From the NCBI GenBank assembly GCA_947378305.1, contig CANCJJ010000006.1:50813-114812 (forward strand): DNA of 64,000 bases, given 5' to 3'. Positions 27,955-36,330 of the stretch are shown here, one piece after another (position 1 is the first letter of the stretch; each line of letters begins with the position of its first letter). The translations under genes were made by a program, and so were the position numbers. The DNA is from Phenylobacterium aquaticum (GTDB lineage: Bacteria > Pseudomonadota > Alphaproteobacteria > Caulobacterales > Caulobacteraceae). Below the pieces are notes generated by a model, which saw only the letters and a program-made list of their open reading frames with translations, was not told where the DNA came from and did no database searches.

Positions 27955-28983
27955 ATGAGCATACTGCATCTCCTGGGCACAGCTGGCGAAGGCGGAGCTG
28001 AGACCTATTTCCTCGATCTGGTCCGGGCCCTGGCCGGGGCAGGGGAGGATCAGGTCGTGGCCCTTCGCGCCAACCCCCACCGTCAGGCCGTGCTGAAGGC
28101 TCTGGAGGTCCCGGCCCTGGTGTCGGGGTTCGGCGGACCGCTCGATATCCTGACCCGGCCCCGGGCGGCGCATTTTGCCCGCCAGACGGAGGTCAGACTG
28201 GCCCTGGCCTGGATGAACCGCGCCGCACGCCATACGCCCAAAGGGCCCTGGGCGCGGATCGGGCGGCTTGGGGGGTATTATAATCTGAAATATTACAAGG
28301 GTTTCGATGCCCTCGTCGCCAATACCGAGGATATTGCCGACTGGATCGTCCGGCAGGGATGGCCCGCCGGGCGGGTGCACTTCATTCCGAATTTTGCCGC
28401 CGCGCCGGAAGGCGAGGACCGGGTGGACCGGGCCAGTCTGAATACGCCGCCGGGTGTGCCCCTGCTGTTGTCCATGGGCCGGTTGCATGAGGCCAAGGCC
28501 CAGGACGTGGCCATTGAGGCCCTGACGCGAATTCCGGAGGCGGTCTTGTGGATTGCGGGCGTCGGTCCGCAGGAGGCCCGCCTCAAGGCCATGGCGCAGG
28601 CCCTGGGTGTGGGCGAGCGGGTGCGGTTTCTGGGGTGGCGGACGGATGCGTCGGCCCTCTATCGCACCGCCGATGTCTGTGTTTTTCCGTCGCGCTACGA
28701 GCCTTTGGGCAATGTGGTCATCCAGGCCTGGGCCCATGGCCTGCCCGTGGTGGCGGCGGCCAGTCAGGGGCCCATGTCGCTGATTCGGAATGGTCAGGAC
28801 GGACGGCTGGTGCCGGTTGATGATGCCGATGCCCTGGCCGAGGCCATTGTCGCCGTGCTCGCCGCCCCGGACCAGGCGCGGCAGATGGCCGAGCGGGGCC
28901 GGGCCCGGGTCCAGGCCGAGTTTTCGCCCGAGGCGGTGGTCGTGCGCTGGCAGGACCTGTTTGCCCAGTACGGAGCCGGCTGA
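27955..28983 (+). CDS. Glycosyltransferase, GT4 type
   Basis: A 342-residue GT-B fold glycosyltransferase. The N-terminus MSILHLLGTAGEGGAETYF shows the glycine-rich loop of the acceptor domain; the C-terminal donor domain has LLSMGRLHEAKAQDVAIEAL, RVRFLGWRTDA and PSRYEPLGNVVIQAWAHGLPVV. In the usual EX7E motif the second glutamate is glutamine here. It probably adds a sugar to a cell-surface glycan; the acceptor is unknown. The ATG at 27955 is preferred over an upstream start at 27916. Its stop overlaps the start of the asparagine synthetase-type gene (TGATG). Confidence 0.9.
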   Translation: MSILHLLGTAGEGGAETYFLDLVRALAGAGEDQVVALRANPHRQAVLKALEVPALVSGFGGPLDILTRPRAAHFARQTEVRLALAWMNRAARHTPKGPWARIGRLGGYYNLKYYKGFDALVANTEDIADWIVRQGWPAGRVHFIPNFAAAPEGEDRVDRASLNTPPGVPLLLSMGRLHEAKAQDVAIEALTRIPEAVLWIAGVGPQEARLKAMAQALGVGERVRFLGWRTDASALYRTADVCVFPSRYEPLGNVVIQAWAHGLPVVAAASQGPMSLIRNGQDGRLVPVDDADALAEAIVAVLAAPDQARQMAERGRARVQAEFSPEAVVVRWQDLFAQYGAG

Positions 28984-30677
28984 TGTGCGCCATTGCGGGC
29001 GTTTTGCACGGTGAGGGCTCGGCGGAGGTCCTGATCCGGAGCCTGACCCATCGCGGGCCGGACGGGGTGCGGGTGGAAGCCCTGGCCCACGGGTCCCTGG
29101 CCCATGCGCGGCTGTCGATCATTGACCTGGAGGGCGGCTGGCAGCCCCTGCACGCGGCGGGGTCCACCGTGGTCGGCAATGGCGAGATCTACAATTACCT
29201 GGAACTGAGCCGGGACCATGACCTGTCTCAGGCTCTGACCACCGGGTCTGACTTTGAACCCCTGTTGCACCTCTATGCCCAAGAGGGCCCGGCGGCCTTT
29301 TCCCGCCTGAGGGGCATGTTTGCCTTTTGCCTGGTCGGGGGCGATGGCCGCACCTGGCTGGTGCGGGATGGCTTCGGGATCAAGCCGCTCTACCTTCTGG
29401 AGCACGAGGGCGCGGTGCTGTTTGCGTCTGAGCCCCGGGCCTTCCTGGAGGCCGGGCTCCTGCCCCGGGCCGCTGATCCCGGGGTGGCCCGTGATCTGGT
29501 TAATCTGAACTATACCCTGGGGCAGGCGGCGATCTTTCCCGGCCTGATCCGGATGGCCCCGGGTGAGGTGATTGAGGTTACGCCTGAAGGTCTGGTCCGC
29601 CACGCGCCCCTGACCGCCCTGCCGTCCTTGCGCGCGGCAAGCGGGGGGGATGAGGCGGCGCTGATTGCCCGGCTGGATGCGGTGCTCGAGGACAGTGTGG
29701 CGGTTCACCAGAGGTCGGATGTTCCCTATGGCCTGTTTCTGTCCGGCGGCATTGATTCTGCCGCCATTGCCAGCCTGATGGCGCGGTTGTCGAGCCGGCC
29801 TGTGAGCGCCTTTACCTGTGGTTTCGACGTGCCCGGGGCCCGGGATGAACGCACCCAGGCGGAGCGGCTGGCCCGGGCGCTGAACCTGGACTGGCACGAG
29901 GTGACCTTTACCGAGGCTGACTTCTGGCGGCTGCTGCCCAAGGTGGCCTGGGCGCTGGATGACCCGACCGCCGACTATGCCACCCTGCCCACCTATCGAC
30001 TGGCGGAGGCGGCGCGGGACAGCCTGACCGTGGTCCTGACTGGCGAGGGCGGGGACGAGCTTTTCGGTGGGTATGGGCGGTATCGGCGGGCCTTGAGGCC
30101 GGGCTGGTTGGGCGGGCGAGCGGCTGATCCCAGACCGGCGGATGCGGAGGTTCTGGCGCGCTGGCGGGCGGCGAGTGTGCCGCCTCCGGGCCTGACCCGC
30201 CTGCAACAGGCCCAGTGGCGCGACATTGCGACCTGGTTGCCCAATGATCTGCTGCTCAAGCTGGATCGATGCCTGATGGCCAATGGGCTGGAGGGACGCA
30301 CGCCCTTCCTGGACCCGGAGGTTGCCGCCTTTGCCTTTCCCCTGGCCGACCGGTTCAAGGTTCGCGGGCGGTATGGAAAATGGTTGCTGCGCCGGTGGCT
30401 GGAGGGTGTGTGCCCGGCATCGGACCCCTGGGCGCGCAAACAGGGCTTTACGGTTCCGGTCGAGGCCTGGATCTCGCCCCGGGCGTCTGAGATCGCGGAA
30501 CGGATTGGCAGGCTTTCGGCTGTGCAGCAGGTCTGTGCGCCAGAGGCCATAGCCCGGGCCTTCGCGCCGGGGGGCTCGGCTGCGTGGCCGCTCTTGTTCT
30601 ATGCGGTCTGGTCCCAGATCCACCTTGCGGGCGCGAGCCCTGAGGACGCCCTGCGCGACTGTGTCGGAACCCTTTAG
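28983..30677 (+). CDS. asnB: Glutamine-hydrolysing asparagine synthetase-type amidotransferase
   Basis: A 564-residue two-domain protein. The N-terminal glutaminase starts MCAIAGVL with catalytic C2, then SLTHRGPDG and the VGNGEIYN segment. The C-terminal synthetase has the PP-loop LSGGIDSAA (about 253-261), GFDVPGARDE and TGEGGDELFGGY. It makes asparagine from aspartate, or amidates a sugar or other surface molecule, as AsnB-like proteins in polysaccharide clusters do. Here it is coupled to a glycosyltransferase and next to rfbB, so the second role is possible (inference). The stop lies 3 bases from the convergent rfbB end. Confidence 0.9.
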   Translation: MCAIAGVLHGEGSAEVLIRSLTHRGPDGVRVEALAHGSLAHARLSIIDLEGGWQPLHAAGSTVVGNGEIYNYLELSRDHDLSQALTTGSDFEPLLHLYAQEGPAAFSRLRGMFAFCLVGGDGRTWLVRDGFGIKPLYLLEHEGAVLFASEPRAFLEAGLLPRAADPGVARDLVNLNYTLGQAAIFPGLIRMAPGEVIEVTPEGLVRHAPLTALPSLRAASGGDEAALIARLDAVLEDSVAVHQRSDVPYGLFLSGGIDSAAIASLMARLSSRPVSAFTCGFDVPGARDERTQAERLARALNLDWHEVTFTEADFWRLLPKVAWALDDPTADYATLPTYRLAEAARDSLTVVLTGEGGDELFGGYGRYRRALRPGWLGGRAADPRPADAEVLARWRAASVPPPGLTRLQQAQWRDIATWLPNDLLLKLDRCLMANGLEGRTPFLDPEVAAFAFPLADRFKVRGRYGKWLLRRWLEGVCPASDPWARKQGFTVPVEAWISPRASEIAERIGRLSAVQQVCAPEAIARAFAPGGSAAWPLLFYAVWSQIHLAGASPEDALRDCVGTL

Positions 30678-30680
30678 GGC

Positions 30681-31739
30681 CTAGGCTTGGACCGGCGTTC
30701 CCAGACCCTGGCGTTCGGACTTGAACCCGCCCGCGCGGATGGCTTCCCACCAGGCCCGGTTTTCCACATACCAGCGCACGGTTTCCTCCAGACCGTCCTC
30801 GACGGAGGTCCTGGGCTCCCAGCCGAGTTCCGCCTTCAGTTTTGAGGCATCAATGGAATAGCGGAAGTCATGGCCCGGGCGGTCGGTGACGAAGGTGATC
30901 TTCTCGGCATGGCTGGAATTGCCGGGCGCGTGACGGTCCAGGGCCTCGCAGAGCATGCGGACAATCTCGATATTGCGACGGGTGGAGTCCCCGCCAATGC
31001 AATAGGTCTCGCCCAGCTTGCCCCGGGTCAGGACTGTGAGCAGGGCCTCGGCATGGTCATCGACGTGCAGCCAGTCGCGAACCTGGCGGCCGTCGCCATA
31101 GACCGGGATGGTCTTTCCCTCCATGGCCCGAACGACCACGGTCGGGATGAGCTTTTCAGGAAACTGGAAGGGGCCGTAATTGTTCGCGCAATTGGTGATG
31201 ACCACGGGCAGGCCAAAGGTGCGGTGCCAGGCCCGGACCAGGTGATCGGCCCCGGCCTTGGAGGCGGAATAGGGGGAGTTGGGATCATAGGCCGTGGATT
31301 CGGTAAAATCGCCGTCCTCGTCCAGGGCCCCGAAGACCTCGTCTGTGGAGACATGGTGAAACCTGAAGCGGGCCTTTCGCTCAGGCGGCAGGGCCAGCCA
31401 ATAGGCGCGGGCGGCCTCCAGCAGGACGGCCGTGCCGACCACATTCGTCTGGATGAAGTCCATCGGGCCATCAATTGCCCGGTCATTATGGGTTTCGGCG
31501 GCCAGGTGCATGATGGCGTCGGGCTGGTGCCGGGCCAGTATGGCGCTCATGGCGGCGGCGTCGCAAATGTCGGCATGCTCGAAGGCATAGGCCGGGCTGG
31601 CCGAGACACTGGCCACATTGTCCAGGCTGGCCGAATAGGTGAGGGCATCCAGATTGACCACCTCGTGGCCGTCGGCAATGGCCCGGCGCACAACCGCAGA
31701 GCCGATAAATCCGGCACCGCCAGTGACGATTAATTTCAT
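30681..31739 (-). CDS. rfbB: dTDP-glucose 4,6-dehydratase
   Basis: A 352-residue SDR-family enzyme turning dTDP-glucose into dTDP-4-keto-6-deoxyglucose, first shared step to dTDP-rhamnose and other deoxysugars. Rossmann motif GGAGFIGSAV is at the N-terminus, then HLAAETHNDRAIDGP, VSTDEVFGAL, and the catalytic YSASKAGADHLV (YxxxK). NNYGPFQFPEKLIP and HVDDHAEAL complete the family pattern. rfbA, rfbC and rfbD are not in the window. Convergent with asnB. Confidence 0.95.
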   Translation of the reverse strand: MKLIVTGGAGFIGSAVVRRAIADGHEVVNLDALTYSASLDNVASVSASPAYAFEHADICDAAAMSAILARHQPDAIMHLAAETHNDRAIDGPMDFIQTNVVGTAVLLEAARAYWLALPPERKARFRFHHVSTDEVFGALDEDGDFTESTAYDPNSPYSASKAGADHLVRAWHRTFGLPVVITNCANNYGPFQFPEKLIPTVVVRAMEGKTIPVYGDGRQVRDWLHVDDHAEALLTVLTRGKLGETYCIGGDSTRRNIEIVRMLCEALDRHAPGNSSHAEKITFVTDRPGHDFRYSIDASKLKAELGWEPRTSVEDGLEETVRWYVENRAWWEAIRAGGFKSERQGLGTPVQA

Positions 31740-32003
31740 GTGCCCAGGCCTTTCTTCTTGCCCCGGACCGATTTTGGCAGGGACAGATTGAGGCTTTCCT
31801 ACCAGCAGTCGCCATCGGGCTCAAATCCAGTGGAAAGTTTTACCTGCGCATTTTAGGCCAACCGGCGCTTGAGACCTTTAGCAAGCATCAATACAGTTGA
31901 GTCTATTCCCATAGCCTGGCCATGGGCTCGATAGGTTGGAAGGCTCCCCGGAGGTTCGGGTGCGCCTAGCCAGCTGTGCCTGAGTGCACGATTGGGGAAT
32001 TGA

Positions 32004-33446
32004 GTGACTTCAGAATCAAACAGTGTGCCCCAGCGTCCGGCCCCCGGTGGCATGGGCGGACGGCCGGGAATGGCCAACCTCACCTCTGGGCCTATCGGGT
32101 CGACCCTGTTGCTTTTCGCCCTGCCGGTCCTGGGCACCAATATCCTGCAAGCCCTGAATGGCACGGCCAATGCCTTCTGGGTCAGCCATGTGCTGGGCCC
32201 GGCGGCCCTGACGGCGACGACCAATGCCAACCAAATCTTCTTCCTGATGATGGGGGCCATGTTTGGCCTGTCCATGGCCGCAAACCTGATGATCGGTCAG
32301 GCGATTGGGGCGGGCGACAAGGTTCTGGCCAAGAAGGTAATCGGCACCTGCATCATCTTTTTCCTCGGGCTGTCGGCCCTGGTCGGACTTGCGGGTTACA
32401 CCCTGACCCCGGCGATTCTGACGGCCATGGATACGCCCCCGGATGCCCGGCTCGATGCGATTATCTACCTGCGCGTCATCTTCCTCGCCATTCCGTTCAT
32501 GTACTTCTTCGCCTTCATCCAGATGGCCCAGCGCGGGACGGGCGATTCCCGGACGCCCTTCTATTTCTCGCTGTTTGCGGTGGGTCTTGAGGTTTGCCTT
32601 AATCCCCTGCTGATCCTGGGATTTGGCCCGATCCCGGCCTTCGGGATTGCAGGCTCGGCCATGGCCACCCTGTTTTGCCAGATCCTGACCCTGGGGCTCA
32701 TCATCGCGTTTCTGGCCCGGCGGGATTCCATCCTGATCCTGAAACGGCCCGACTGGGGCTATCTGGTCCCGGACCGGGAAATCATATCTCGACTGTTCTC
32801 AAAGGGCCTGCCCATGGGCCTGCACATGTTTGTCATGTCCTTTGCGGCCCTGACCATGACCCGGTTTGTAAACAGTTACGGCTCCCAGACCGCGGCGGCC
32901 TACGGGGTGGCCATGCAGATGTGGACCTATGTCCAGATGCCGGCCATGGCCCTGGGCATGGCGGTGTCGTCCATGGCGGCGCAGAATGTTGGCGCAGGCC
33001 GGATGGACCGGGTGGATCGGGTTGCCGCCACGGGCGTGGCCTATGCAGCCATGCTCAGCGCCCTGCCGATTGGCGCAATCTACCTGGCGGGCCAGCTTGC
33101 CCCCCGCCTGTTTCTGCCCGCAGGCAGCCCCTCGATTCCGATTGCGGTTCATATCAACCATTTTGTGCTCTGGGGCTTTATCCCCCTGGGCATGAGCCTG
33201 ATCCTGTCCGGCATTGTGCGGGCAACCGGGTCGGTCTGGCCGCCCCTTCTGTCAATGATCATCGCCCTCTGGGGGGTACGGGTGCCCGTCGCGATTTTCC
33301 TGCAGCCCATGCTGGGACCCGATGCCGTCTGGATCAGTTTTCCGGCGGGGTCCCTGACAGCCTGCGGCCTGGCCCTGGCCTGGTATCGCTGGGGCAATTG
33401 GCGGACCGCAAGGCTGCTTGCCGCCTCAGGCGTCGAGCAGGGCTGA
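32004..33446 (+). CDS. MATE family efflux transporter
   Basis: A 480-residue membrane protein with about 12 helices in two related halves. The N-terminal half has GPIGSTLLLFALPVLGTNILQALNG-type residues (about 29-53) and a following WVSHVLGPAAL; the second half has GLPMGLHMFVMSFAALTMTRFV-like residues with MPAMALGMAVSSMAAQNVGAGR. MATE proteins expel cationic drugs or metabolites with sodium or protons. GTG start with GGGGAA upstream. The last 21 bases overlap the end of the convergent serine hydrolase gene. Confidence 0.92.
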   Translation: MTSESNSVPQRPAPGGMGGRPGMANLTSGPIGSTLLLFALPVLGTNILQALNGTANAFWVSHVLGPAALTATTNANQIFFLMMGAMFGLSMAANLMIGQAIGAGDKVLAKKVIGTCIIFFLGLSALVGLAGYTLTPAILTAMDTPPDARLDAIIYLRVIFLAIPFMYFFAFIQMAQRGTGDSRTPFYFSLFAVGLEVCLNPLLILGFGPIPAFGIAGSAMATLFCQILTLGLIIAFLARRDSILILKRPDWGYLVPDREIISRLFSKGLPMGLHMFVMSFAALTMTRFVNSYGSQTAAAYGVAMQMWTYVQMPAMALGMAVSSMAAQNVGAGRMDRVDRVAATGVAYAAMLSALPIGAIYLAGQLAPRLFLPAGSPSIPIAVHINHFVLWGFIPLGMSLILSGIVRATGSVWPPLLSMIIALWGVRVPVAIFLQPMLGPDAVWISFPAGSLTACGLALAWYRWGNWRTARLLAASGVEQG

Positions 33447-34643
33447 ATAGACGAGGGTCCGAAGTTCCCGGCGGATCGGATAGGTGCTGGAGCCCATGAG
33501 CTGGGTCATGAAGACCACGGCTATGTCCTTGACCGGATCGATCCAGAAGGCCGTTGAGGCGGCCCCGCCCCAGTAATACTCGCCGGGGCTGGAGGTCAGC
33601 ATGGCCCGGACGGGATCAAAGGTGACGGCAAATCCCAGTCCAAAGCCCACGCCGGCATTGGTGGCTTCGGAAAAGAGAGAGCGCGACAGCATGGTCAGAT
33701 CCTGGCCACCGGGCAGGTGGTTTGAGGCCATGAGCCGCAGGGTGGCCGGGGCAATCAGGGTATGGCCATTGAGACTGCCGCCATTCAGCAACATGCGGCA
33801 AAACTTCATATAGTCGCCCGCCGTCGAGACCAGCCCACCGCCGCCGGAGACAAAGTTGGGGGCCTTGAGATAGGGGCTGGTTTCCGGATCGTCCTGAAGG
33901 TCCAGACCCCCCGTGGGCGTTGGCTGATAACAGGCGGCAAAGCGGCTGGCCTGGTCGGGCCGCACGGTGAATCCGGTTTCGCCCATGCCGAGGGGATCGA
34001 ATATGCGGGTCTTGAGAAAGGTCTCGAAGGCCATGCCGGAAATGCGCTGGACCAGGACGCCCAGGACATCCGTGGCGATCGAATAATTCCAGGCCTCCCC
34101 GGGCGAGAATTCGAGGGGAAGACCGGCCAGGGCCTTTACAAAGCCCTCCATGTCCAGGGGGCCGTAGGGATCGGCGATCTTCTGTTTGCGATAGGCCGCG
34201 TCAACATTGGTGCGGACCTGAAACCCGTAGGTCAGGCCAGCGGTATGGCGCAACAGGTCCACCATCTGCATGGGGCGTTGAACCGGGGTGGTCATGTAGG
34301 GGCCAAGGCCTGCGGAAAACACGGCCAGATCGCGCCATTCCGGCAGGAACCGGGTCACGGGATCGTCCAGGGCGACCAGGCCTTCCTCGACCAGCATCAT
34401 GAAGGCCAGGCTCGTGATCGGCTTGGTCATGGAATAGATTCTGAAGACCGTATCCTCGGCGACGGCCAGGCCGCGCTCGCGGTCGGCATGGCCAAGAAGC
34501 GTCTGGTGGACCTGCTCACCCTTGCGAAGAATCTGCACCTGAACACAGGGCAGGCGGCCTGGGCTGACATAGCGGGTGTCCAGAAAGTCATCCATCCGCT
34601 TCAGGCGGTCGCGGGAAAAGCCAAGACGGTCGGCGGTGCTCAT
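33426..34643 (-). CDS. Serine hydrolase, class C beta-lactamase/esterase family
   Basis: A 405-residue protein of the beta-lactamase/transpeptidase-like fold. The nucleophile motif SxxK is seen in FRIYSMTKPITSLAFM, then LLRHTAGLTYGF and WNYSIATDVLG (the tyrosine motif). No signal peptide is visible at the chosen ATG (34643, GGAG upstream), so it is more like a family VIII carboxylesterase (EstB type) than a secreted beta-lactamase. Longer readings lack family features. Natural substrate unknown. Confidence 0.9.
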   Translation of the reverse strand: MSTADRLGFSRDRLKRMDDFLDTRYVSPGRLPCVQVQILRKGEQVHQTLLGHADRERGLAVAEDTVFRIYSMTKPITSLAFMMLVEEGLVALDDPVTRFLPEWRDLAVFSAGLGPYMTTPVQRPMQMVDLLRHTAGLTYGFQVRTNVDAAYRKQKIADPYGPLDMEGFVKALAGLPLEFSPGEAWNYSIATDVLGVLVQRISGMAFETFLKTRIFDPLGMGETGFTVRPDQASRFAACYQPTPTGGLDLQDDPETSPYLKAPNFVSGGGGLVSTAGDYMKFCRMLLNGGSLNGHTLIAPATLRLMASNHLPGGQDLTMLSRSLFSEATNAGVGFGLGFAVTFDPVRAMLTSSPGEYYWGGAASTAFWIDPVKDIAVVFMTQLMGSSTYPIRRELRTLVYSALLDA

Positions 34644-34753
34644 GGGATGAGACTCCAGAAAAGCTGAGGTCGCTATCTGGCGACAAGCAGGCGCAGATTT
34701 CAATCCGAGATCGATGGCCGGGGAATTATCTGATCCCCAGTCGTCAAGCGACA

Positions 34754-34782
34754 TTGCACATTTCAAACATGCGTTTGATAGT
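34754..34782 (+). promoter_or_regulatory. Candidate promoter with palindromic operator for the acyl-CoA dehydrogenase gene
   Basis: TTGCAC (34754-34759), 17 bases and GATAGT (34777-34782) make a likely promoter. Inside it lies a perfect dyad TCAAAC-ATGC-GTTTGA (34763-34778), six-base arms around four bases. Operators of TetR-type fatty acid regulators often look like this; the regulator is not in the window. Confidence 0.5.
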
Positions 34783-34873
34783 GGTGCTACCCTGGGAAAG
34801 GGTCTGATCGGGCGCAAAGACCCGACACACGGAAAATGTCACCTGCCGTGGGCAGGTTCAGGGAGACGAAGAC

Positions 34874-36196
34874 ATGGCTTGGGATTTTGAAACCGATCCG
34901 GAATTTCAGAAAAAACTCGACTGGATCGAAGACTTTATGCGCGATGAGGTTGAACCTCTCAGCCATCTGGGCATGGCCGTGCATGGCCCGCTTGGGCGGG
35001 AGAAGTTCATCAAGCCGCTCCAGGCCAAGGTCAAGGCACAGGGACTTTGGGCCTGCCACCTGGGTCCGGAATTGGGCGGGCAGGGGTATGGCCAGCTCAA
35101 GCTCGGCCTGATGAACGAAAAGCTGGGCCGGAACGGTCTGGCCCCGACGATCTTCGGCTGTCAGGCCCCGGACACCGGCAATGCGGAAATCATCGCCCAC
35201 TACGGCACCGACAAGCAGAAGGAACAGTATCTCTGGCCCCTGCTGAATGGTGAGATCCGGTCAGCCTTTTCCATGTCCGAACCGACGGGCGGGTCAGACC
35301 CCCTGACCTTCAAGACCCGGGCCGTGCTTGATGGCGACGAGTGGGTCATCAATGGCGAGAAGTGGTATTCGACCAATGCGCGCTATGCCAAGGTCCTTGT
35401 GGTCTATGCCATTACCGATCCTGACGCGAAGGACCCCTATCGGCGGACCTCGATCTTCCTGGTGCCCACCGACACCCCAGGCGTCCGCATAATTCGCAAT
35501 GTGGGTGTTGGCGCGGGCGGCGAGATCGGCGGCGGTAATGAGGGCTATGTCGAATACAAGGATGTCCGGGTTCCCTATGACGCCTTGCTCGGTGACCGGG
35601 GGGCCGCCTTTGTCATTGCCCAGGTGCGTCTGGGGGGCGGGCGTGTCCACCATGCCATGCGCACGGTCGGGGCCTGCAAGCACGCGCTCGACCTGATGTG
35701 TCAGAGGGCCGTGTCACGCACGACGCGGGACGGTCGGCTTGCGGACCTGCAGATGGTGCAGGAGCAGATTGCCGATTCCTGGATTGCCCTGGAGAGCTTC
35801 CGCTTGCTGGTCCTGCGGACGGCCTGGCTGATCGACAAGCACAAGGACTACAACCTCGTGCGAAAGGATATCGCTGCCATCAAGGTTGCCATGCCCAAGG
35901 TCTATAATGACATTGCGACCAAGGCGGCCCACCTGCATGGGGCCCTTGGGGTCTCCAATGAAATGCCCTTCATGCACATGGTCACGAGTTCGCTGGTCAT
36001 GGGCATCGCCGATGGGCCAACCGAGGTCCATAAGGTCACCCTGGCCAAGCAGGTTCTGAAGGACTACCGGCCCGACAATGACCTCTTCCCGAAATATCAT
36101 ATCCCGCGGTTGCAGGAGGCTGCGAAGGAACAGTTCGCAACGGAGTTGGAGGAGCTCAGGGCGGACTATGCCAAGCGAGAGGCGGCAAAGGCCTAG
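34874..36196 (+). CDS. Acyl-CoA dehydrogenase family protein (ACAD10/11-like)
   Basis: A 440-residue FAD enzyme that adds an alpha,beta double bond to acyl-CoA. Seen: SAFSMSEPTGGSDPLTFKT (FAD contacts), EWVINGEKWYSTNA, the middle domain with FLVPTDTPGV, GGRVHHAMRTVGACKHALDLM, and the C-terminal ADGPTEVHKVTLAKQVL. The long C-terminus and signature resemble the ACAD10/11 type, which handles long or hydroxylated acyl chains. GGGAGA ribosome site. A hairpin terminator lies 60 bases after the stop, before the acyl-CoA ligase gene. Confidence 0.92.
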   Translation: MAWDFETDPEFQKKLDWIEDFMRDEVEPLSHLGMAVHGPLGREKFIKPLQAKVKAQGLWACHLGPELGGQGYGQLKLGLMNEKLGRNGLAPTIFGCQAPDTGNAEIIAHYGTDKQKEQYLWPLLNGEIRSAFSMSEPTGGSDPLTFKTRAVLDGDEWVINGEKWYSTNARYAKVLVVYAITDPDAKDPYRRTSIFLVPTDTPGVRIIRNVGVGAGGEIGGGNEGYVEYKDVRVPYDALLGDRGAAFVIAQVRLGGGRVHHAMRTVGACKHALDLMCQRAVSRTTRDGRLADLQMVQEQIADSWIALESFRLLVLRTAWLIDKHKDYNLVRKDIAAIKVAMPKVYNDIATKAAHLHGALGVSNEMPFMHMVTSSLVMGIADGPTEVHKVTLAKQVLKDYRPDNDLFPKYHIPRLQEAAKEQFATELEELRADYAKREAAKA

Positions 36197-36256
36197 CGCC
36201 CAAGAGTCCGCTTGATATTCCGGGCGGTCCGGGCCATCCGGATATGCCCGTTCCAG

Positions 36257-36284
36257 GGGCGGCCTGCGCGCAGTGCCGCCCTTT
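36257..36284 (+). terminator. Hairpin terminator after acyl-CoA dehydrogenase
   Basis: GGGCGGC (36257-36263) pairs with GCCGCCC (36275-36281); the inside CTGC/GCAG extends the stem. TTT follows. It may end or attenuate transcription before the ligase gene 47 bases further on. Confidence 0.5.
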
Positions 36285-36330
36285 CTGCTGTTCTGATCCC
36301 CGCCAAGTGATGCGAATTTAGGTTAAGCCC

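Noticed and set aside
28794..30623. A 609-codon minus-strand frame opposite the asparagine synthetase-type gene
   Set aside because: Arg/Pro/Gln-rich product without motifs; the plus-strand gene has complete catalytic motifs.
31740..32003. Possible small RNA or leader gene between rfbB and the MATE gene
   Set aside because: Short imperfect dyads only (for example around CCATAGCCTGGCCATGG); no terminator, promoter pair or coding frame that I could support.
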